From an uncultured Neomegalonema sp. (GTDB taxonomy: Bacteria > Pseudomonadota > Alphaproteobacteria > Rhodobacterales > Rhodobacteraceae), in NCBI GenBank assembly GCA_937958345.1, contig CALGNW010000306.1, forward strand, positions 1 to 10,893: DNA of 10,893 nucleotides, written 5' to 3'. Numbering within the stretch: position 1 is the first letter of the stretch; the number at the start of each line of letters is the position of its first letter. A model generated the notes under the pieces. The model had not been told where the DNA came from, searched no databases, and was given only the letters and a program-made list of their open reading frames with translations. Shown here piece by piece: positions 6,612-10,893 of the stretch. The translations under genes and the position numbers were made by a program.

Positions 6612-8561
6612 TCAGGTTGAACGGTTCTGCCTGTTCTCGATCAGATCATCGACAACTTCTGGCTCCGCCAGTGTTGACGTGTCGCCAAGCGATCCGAAAT
6701 CATCCTCGGCGATCTTGCGAAGAATGCGGCGCATGATCTTCCCGGAACGCGTTTTCGGCAGGCCCGGTGCAAACTGGATTTTGTCGGGCTTTGCGATCGG
6801 CCCGATCTCGGTTCCGACCCAATTGCGCAGTTCAGCGTGCAGGTCATCAGACGATTCCTCGCCGCCCATCAGCGTGACATAACAATAGATGCCCTGCCCC
6901 TTAATGTCGTGCGGATAGCCGACGACAGCCGCCTCGGACACCTTCGGATGCGCGACCAGCGCGCTCTCGACTTCGGCGGTTCCCATGCGGTGGCCGGAGA
7001 CGTTGATCACGTCATCAACGCGGCCCGTGATCCAGTAATAGCCATCCTCGTCACGGCGACAGCCATCGCCTGTAAAATAATAGCCTTTGTATTGCTGGAA
7101 ATATGTTGCCACGAAGCGTTCGTGATCGCCATAGACCGTCCGCATCTGACCGGGCCACGAATCCTTGATGCACAGGACACCGGAGGCTTCGGTCTCGGGG
7201 ATCTCTTTGCCGCTTTCAGCCTCGAGAATAACCGGCTGAACTCCGAAGAACGGCAAGGTCGCCGAACCGGGCTTTGTCGCTATCGCACCGGGCAGCGGGG
7301 TCAGCATGTGCCCACCCGTTTCTGTCTGCCAGAACGTATCGACAATCGGCAATTTTCCCTTGCCGATTACGTCGTTGTACCAGTGCCAAGCCTCGGGGTT
7401 GATCGGCTCGCCAACGGTTCCGAGGACCTTCAGGTCTGAAAGGTCTTTGCCCTCGACGAATTCGTTGCCCTTACCCATCAGAGCGCGGATCGCGGTCGGG
7501 GCAGTATAGAACTGGTTGACGTTATGCTTGGCGCAGACATCCCAGAAACGTCCGGCATCGGGGAACGTGGGAACGCCCTCGAACATTACCGTCGTCGCAC
7601 CATTCGCAAGCGGGCCGTAGACAATATAGCTGTGCCCTGTGACCCAACCCACATCGGCGGTACACCAGAACACATCTCCGTCGTGGTAATCGAACGTGAA
7701 CTGCTGTGTCATTGAGGCATAAACGAGGTATCCGCCTGAGGTATGGAGCACGCCCTTCGGCTGTCCCGTTGATCCCGATGTGTAAAGGATAAACAGCGGA
7801 TCCTCGGCATTCATCGCCTCGGGCGGGCAATCCTCGCTCGCGGTATCGACGACGTCATGCCACCAGATATCGCGGCTGCCGTCCCAGGCGACATCGCCGC
7901 CGGTCCGTTTAACCACGAGCAGCTTGACGTCATCACCGCATTTCGCCATCGCCTTGTCGGCATTCGCCTTGAGCGGAGTGTTGCGACCGCCGCGCGGGGC
8001 TTCGTCGGCTGTAATGACCAGTTTCGCGCCGCAGTCTTTCACGCGATCCGCCAGCGCATCGGGCGAGAACCCGCCGAAGACAACCGAATGAACAGCGCCG
8101 ATCCGCGCACAGGCCAGCATCGCGTAGGACGCTTCGGGGATCATCGGCATATACAGGATGACCCGGTCACCCTTTTGCACGCCCATGTCCTTCAGCGCAT
8201 TGCCAAGCCGCGAAACCTCGCGCTTTAACTCGCCATAGGAAATGTGTTTATCAACGGTCGGGTCGTCGCCCTCCCAGATGATCGCGGTTTTGTCGGGGGT
8301 TTTGTCGGCATGACGGTCTACGCAGTTCGCGCAGACGTTCAACTCGCCGTCTTCATACCACTGGATTGAAACATTCGGGTACTCGAAGGTCGTGTTTTTC
8401 ACCTTGGTATAAGGTGTCATCCAATCGAGGCGCTTGCCCTGCTCTCCCCAAAACGTTTCTGGGTCCGACACCGACTGTTTATACATCGCATCGTATCTGG
8501 CGGCATCAATGTGCGCGTTGGCCGACATTTCGGCGCTGGGTGCGAATTTTTCATTCGACAT
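6612..8561 (-). CDS. acs: acetyl-CoA synthetase (AMP-forming)
   Basis: The 649-residue product has the full length of bacterial Acs (near 650) and activates acetate to acetyl-CoA through acetyl-AMP in the cytoplasm. An N-terminal ACS_N domain is followed by the AMP-binding core with the phosphate loop YTSGSTGQPKG (260-270), WQTETGG (411-417, with the acetate-pocket Trp), the YFTGDG block with D499, R514 in GRVDD, and SGHRMGTAE (522-530). The C-terminal lid contains LPKTRSGKIMRR, whose lysine K608 corresponds to the catalytic lysine that is acetylated in homologues, so post-translational control is possible. The frame is open to 8696, but I chose ATG 8559-8561: it has GGGGAGAG upstream, gives the normal N-terminus, and the longer form would run into the end of queG. 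It ends at a strong terminator. It lies 101 bases behind queG and may have its own promoter. Confidence 0.97.
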   Translation of the reverse strand: MSNEKFAPSAEMSANAHIDAARYDAMYKQSVSDPETFWGEQGKRLDWMTPYTKVKNTTFEYPNVSIQWYEDGELNVCANCVDRHADKTPDKTAIIWEGDDPTVDKHISYGELKREVSRLGNALKDMGVQKGDRVILYMPMIPEASYAMLACARIGAVHSVVFGGFSPDALADRVKDCGAKLVITADEAPRGGRNTPLKANADKAMAKCGDDVKLLVVKRTGGDVAWDGSRDIWWHDVVDTASEDCPPEAMNAEDPLFILYTSGSTGQPKGVLHTSGGYLVYASMTQQFTFDYHDGDVFWCTADVGWVTGHSYIVYGPLANGATTVMFEGVPTFPDAGRFWDVCAKHNVNQFYTAPTAIRALMGKGNEFVEGKDLSDLKVLGTVGEPINPEAWHWYNDVIGKGKLPIVDTFWQTETGGHMLTPLPGAIATKPGSATLPFFGVQPVILEAESGKEIPETEASGVLCIKDSWPGQMRTVYGDHERFVATYFQQYKGYYFTGDGCRRDEDGYYWITGRVDDVINVSGHRMGTAEVESALVAHPKVSEAAVVGYPHDIKGQGIYCYVTLMGGEESSDDLHAELRNWVGTEIGPIAKPDKIQFAPGLPKTRSGKIMRRILRKIAEDDFGSLGDTSTLAEPEVVDDLIENRQNRST

Positions 8562-8662
8562 CGAGTCTCTCCCCGTTCTTGATTCTTTGTTGTCGCGCAA
8601 GATTATGTCGCAGTGCAACATGACGCAAGGTTCGGGCGAAATTTCCGAGCAAAGATTGTCGG
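8562..8662 (-). promoter_or_regulatory. acs leader with possible promoter and TTGC repeats
   Basis: On the minus strand, CATAAT (complement of 8602-8607) resembles a -10 box. CTTGCG (complement of 8624-8629) lies 16 bases upstream as a weak -35, which would place the transcript start about 35 bases before the acs ATG. TTGC occurs four times in the same orientation, and two copies are exactly 10 bases apart (TTGCG and TTGCA). This could be a regulator site or chance. acs may also be read through from queG. Confidence 0.35.
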
Positions 8663-9715
8663 TTACAGAGCCTGCTCCAATCGCTGCACAGCCCAATGTG
8701 CGGCATCGCGCACGGCGGCGTCATCATCCGAGCGCAGCTTTTCAGCACTCGCGTGCAAAGTGCGATCTCGGCTATTGCCAATAGCATACAGGACATTCCG
8801 CACGAAACGGTCGCGCCCGATGCGCTTGATCGGAGAACCTGAAAAGAGCGTGCGGAACGCGGCGTCGTCTAAAGCCGCCAAGTCTGCAAGCTTTGGCGCG
8901 CGCAGGTCGGCGCGGGCATGGTAGGCGGCGTCGGATGCTGTCTTCGCGAACTTATTCCACGGGCAAACGGCAAGGCAGTCATCGCATCCGTAAATCCGGT
9001 TTCCCATCGCCGGCCGAAATTCTATCGGAACAGGGCCTTTGTGTTCGATGGTCAGGTAAGAAATACAACGGCGGGCATCAAGTTCGTAAGGACCGGTAAA
9101 TGCCGCTGTCGGACAGATATCGAGGCACGCGCGGCACGAACCGCATTGATCATCATGCGGCTGATCGTCGGGCAGATCAAGCGTCGTAAAAATAGCTCCG
9201 AGAAAAGCCCATGAGCCGATATCGCGCGAAACCAGATTGGTGTGCTTCCCTTGCCAGCCCAATCCTGCCGCCGCGGCCAACGGCTTTTCCATCACGGGTG
9301 CGGTATCGACAAAGACTTTCACCTCGCATCCGGTCTCAGCGACCATCCACCGGACGATCTTCTTCAAACGCTTTTTGACGCGGTCGTGATAGTCGCGATT
9401 GCGGGCATAGACGCTGATCGACGCCCTATCGCGATGCTTCAGCCCGTCGAGCGGATCGCAGTCCGGCCCGTAGTTGTCGGTCAGCATGATGACCGACCGT
9501 GCCTGTGGCCATAACGCCGAAGCGTCCGCGCGCCAATTCAGACGTTCTTCAAACCACGCCATTCCGCCATGACGGCCCTCGGCGATCCATTCGCGCAGCC
9601 GGTCCCCGGCGGGACGCATCGCATCGGGTTTACAGATGCCGAACCCTTCAAATCCCTCGTCTTTGCACCGGGCCTCCAGTGTTGTTCTGTCGATGGGAGA
9701 GGCTGGCGAGGTCAT
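8663..9715 (-). CDS. queG: epoxyqueuosine reductase
   Basis: The 350-residue protein is QueG, the cobalamin- and Fe-S-dependent cytoplasmic enzyme that reduces epoxyqueuosine to queuosine in the wobble position of GUN-reading tRNAs, the last step of the pathway. Two ferredoxin-like 4Fe-4S clusters are evident: C191, C194, C197 and C201 in CGSCRACLDICP, and C217, C244, C247 and C251 with CDDCLAVCPWNKF. The motif VDTAPVMEK (136-144) contains D137, the likely proton donor. The C-terminal part (about 285-350) looks like HEAT-type helical repeats that bind tRNA in homologues. The start ATG overlaps the stop of the GST gene by one base (TGATG) and has no ribosome site of its own, so translation is probably coupled. 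No other queuosine gene lies in the window. Length and motifs are complete. Confidence 0.96.
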   Translation of the reverse strand: MTSPASPIDRTTLEARCKDEGFEGFGICKPDAMRPAGDRLREWIAEGRHGGMAWFEERLNWRADASALWPQARSVIMLTDNYGPDCDPLDGLKHRDRASISVYARNRDYHDRVKKRLKKIVRWMVAETGCEVKVFVDTAPVMEKPLAAAAGLGWQGKHTNLVSRDIGSWAFLGAIFTTLDLPDDQPHDDQCGSCRACLDICPTAAFTGPYELDARRCISYLTIEHKGPVPIEFRPAMGNRIYGCDDCLAVCPWNKFAKTASDAAYHARADLRAPKLADLAALDDAAFRTLFSGSPIKRIGRDRFVRNVLYAIGNSRDRTLHASAEKLRSDDDAAVRDAAHWAVQRLEQAL

Positions 9716-10383
9716 CAGAAATCTAGGTCGGCGTAATGTTCAGACGGCGGCAGGCTCGGCAAATGATCCGCGAGCAATCCGCGAAACGCCGGGCGTGACT
9801 TTAATTTCGCATACCACCGCTTTGCTGACGGGAAATCGTCCCACGGGACCGACCCGATATAGTCAAGGCAACTGATGTGACCCGCCGCAGCGAAATCCGC
9901 AAAGCTGAGCCGCTCTCCGCCAAGCCATGTCCGGCGATCCGCCAGCCACGATACATACTCAAGGTGCGTTCGCAGATTGGCAGCGCCAGCGCGTACATAG
10001 CCGGAGTCAGGTTCTCCCTGTTTTCGGAAACGCTTATAAATGCGCTCTACCAGCAGGTTTTCCGTCACTTCATTCCGGAACTTCACGTCAAACCAGCCGA
10101 CCAGACGACGGACCTCTGCCCTGCCTGCAACATCAGGGGGCAGCAGCGCGTGGTCGGGGTACGCCTCTTCGAGGTATTCGCAGATCGCATTTGAGTCGAT
10201 AACGCGCCTGCCGTTTTCTTCCACCAGGACGGGGACTTCGCAGGCGGGATTGAGCTTCAGCAGTTCGGGTGTTCTTTCCCACGGTGCGTGCTCGATCAGG
10301 TCCGCCTTCAGCGACTTCTCGCCAAGCGTCAACCGAACCTTTCTGCAAAACGGAGAAAGCGGAAACGAGTGTAACTCACGCAT
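9715..10383 (-). CDS. glutathione S-transferase family protein
   Basis: The 222-residue product has the two-domain GST layout. An N-terminal thioredoxin-like domain (about 1-80) starts MRELHSFPLSPFCRK, with S10 and C13 as candidate glutathione-activating residues, the cis-proline P51 in EVPVLV and the glutathione-binding DSNAICEYLEE (63-73). An all-helical C-terminal domain (about 88-210) contains LSFADFAAAGHIS (159-171), the usual folding N-cap region. It is cytoplasmic; members conjugate glutathione, reduce disulfides or serve as chaperone-like proteins, and the substrate here is unknown. It begins 2 bases after the stop of the IclR gene and overlaps queG by one base, so the three genes form one transcript. 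GAGGAAG lies upstream, inside the end of the IclR gene, at about 10-12 bases from the start. Confidence 0.93.
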   Translation of the reverse strand: MRELHSFPLSPFCRKVRLTLGEKSLKADLIEHAPWERTPELLKLNPACEVPVLVEENGRRVIDSNAICEYLEEAYPDHALLPPDVAGRAEVRRLVGWFDVKFRNEVTENLLVERIYKRFRKQGEPDSGYVRAGAANLRTHLEYVSWLADRRTWLGGERLSFADFAAAGHISCLDYIGSVPWDDFPSAKRWYAKLKSRPAFRGLLADHLPSLPPSEHYADLDF

Positions 10384-10385
10384 CG

Positions 10386-10893
10386 TCAGGGTGCTTCCTC
10401 TTCACCAAAGAGGATGTCGTGTATCCGCGTCGCACCCTCCCGCAGAATAGGAACATGTTTCTTCGCATCCTCGAACGTGATTCGCTGAGTCGGAGCATGA
10501 AAAGCAATCGCACATGAAAAGCGCCGCTCGAGGTCGAGGATCGGAACGGCAATCGCGACCATGCCAGCCATAAATTCCTCATTATCCCACGAGAAACCGG
10601 CGGCGCGAATGGCCTCGATTTCGGCATGCAGGGCAGCCTTATCGGTGATCGCATTCGGCCCTTCCGGCGCAAGGTCCATCGCATCAAGCAGCGGATTCAA
10701 TTCCGCATCGGTGAATGACGACAAGAACAGCTTTCCGCTGGCAGTACAGTGAAACGGAACTTCGGTTCCGACCGGCAACTGAAACCGCAAGGGCCAAGGC
10801 GTATCAACGCGATCAAGATAGGTCATACCGGCGACGGTCGGCGTCGCAATGTTACATGTTTCTTCGATCTTGGAAGCCACTGATTTCAGGACA
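10386..10893 (-). CDS. IclR-family transcriptional regulator, N-terminus missing (cut by window edge)
   Basis: The visible 168 residues are the C-terminal effector-binding domain of an IclR-type regulator. Recognisable parts are the stretch LPVGTEVPFHCTASGKLFLSS, which matches the family's PLHATALGKALL-like block, the AEIEAIRAAGFSWDNEEFMAGMVAIAVPI core with the conserved G-F-E/A-G-hydrophobic pattern, and a final helix ending near HDILFG. The reading frame stays open to the right edge (VLKSVASKIEE), so the GTG at 10880 is not the true start and the DNA-binding winged helix lies beyond the window. IclR proteins act as repressors or activators answering small carboxylic or aromatic metabolites. 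Since the GST start follows its stop by 2 bases, it is probably co-transcribed with GST and queG and may control its own operon (inference). The ligand is unknown. Confidence 0.92.
   Translation of the reverse strand, partial: VLKSVASKIEETCNIATPTVAGMTYLDRVDTPWPLRFQLPVGTEVPFHCTASGKLFLSSFTDAELNPLLDAMDLAPEGPNAITDKAALHAEIEAIRAAGFSWDNEEFMAGMVAIAVPILDLERRFSCAIAFHAPTQRITFEDAKKHVPILREGATRIHDILFGEEEAP

Noticed and set aside
10878..10880. GTG at 10880 as the start of the IclR regulator
   Set aside because: The frame stays open to the edge and the DNA-binding domain would be missing; the codon is an internal valine.

Overview
The window reads as ordinary chromosome of a moderately GC-rich alphaproteobacterium. 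The style of the Acs, AmtB and QueG proteins, and the run of short gene overlaps, suggest Rhodobacterales or a near relative. This placement is an impression from protein sequence, not the result of a search. Coding density is high: ten genes are visible, two of them cut by the window edges. I see no RNA gene, insertion sequence, phage gene or CRISPR array, and no non-coding stretch longer than about 165 bases.

Region 1 (1-1907) holds folate and metallophosphoesterase genes. The 3' part of 5-formyltetrahydrofolate cyclo-ligase faces a convergent small cupin gene of the DUF985 type. A divergent intergenic region follows, then a YmdB-family (TIGR00282) metallophosphoesterase.

Region 2 (1915-5230, + strand) is a tight run of three genes. 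A SLC13-type carrier with two central RCK_C domains is followed by an EamA-type drug/metabolite transporter and then a class I SAM methyltransferase. Both junctions are ATGA stop/start overlaps. The first junction also sits directly behind a perfect 8-bp hairpin, which suggests translation coupled to the upstream gene. The YmdB gene lies only 7 bases upstream and may belong to the same transcript.

Region 3 (5231-6611) holds an ammonium channel gene (amtB) with its own leader and no glnK beside it. It is followed by a 12-bp perfect hairpin lying between convergent genes. The T-run on the minus strand makes this hairpin a good terminator for acs.

Region 4 (6612-10893, minus strand), read in the direction of transcription, holds an IclR-type regulator (cut by the right edge), a glutathione S-transferase, queG (epoxyqueuosine reductase) and acs (acetyl-CoA synthetase). 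The first three are almost fused (2-base gap, then 1-base overlap). acs follows after 101 bases and has a possible promoter of its own.

The genes cover housekeeping metabolism (folate, tRNA modification, acetate activation, ammonium uptake) plus one transporter/methyltransferase cluster of unknown substrate. I do not see a clearly novel biological system. The best leads are the coupled SLC13-EamA-methyltransferase cluster with its junction hairpin, and the IclR-GST-queG coupling.
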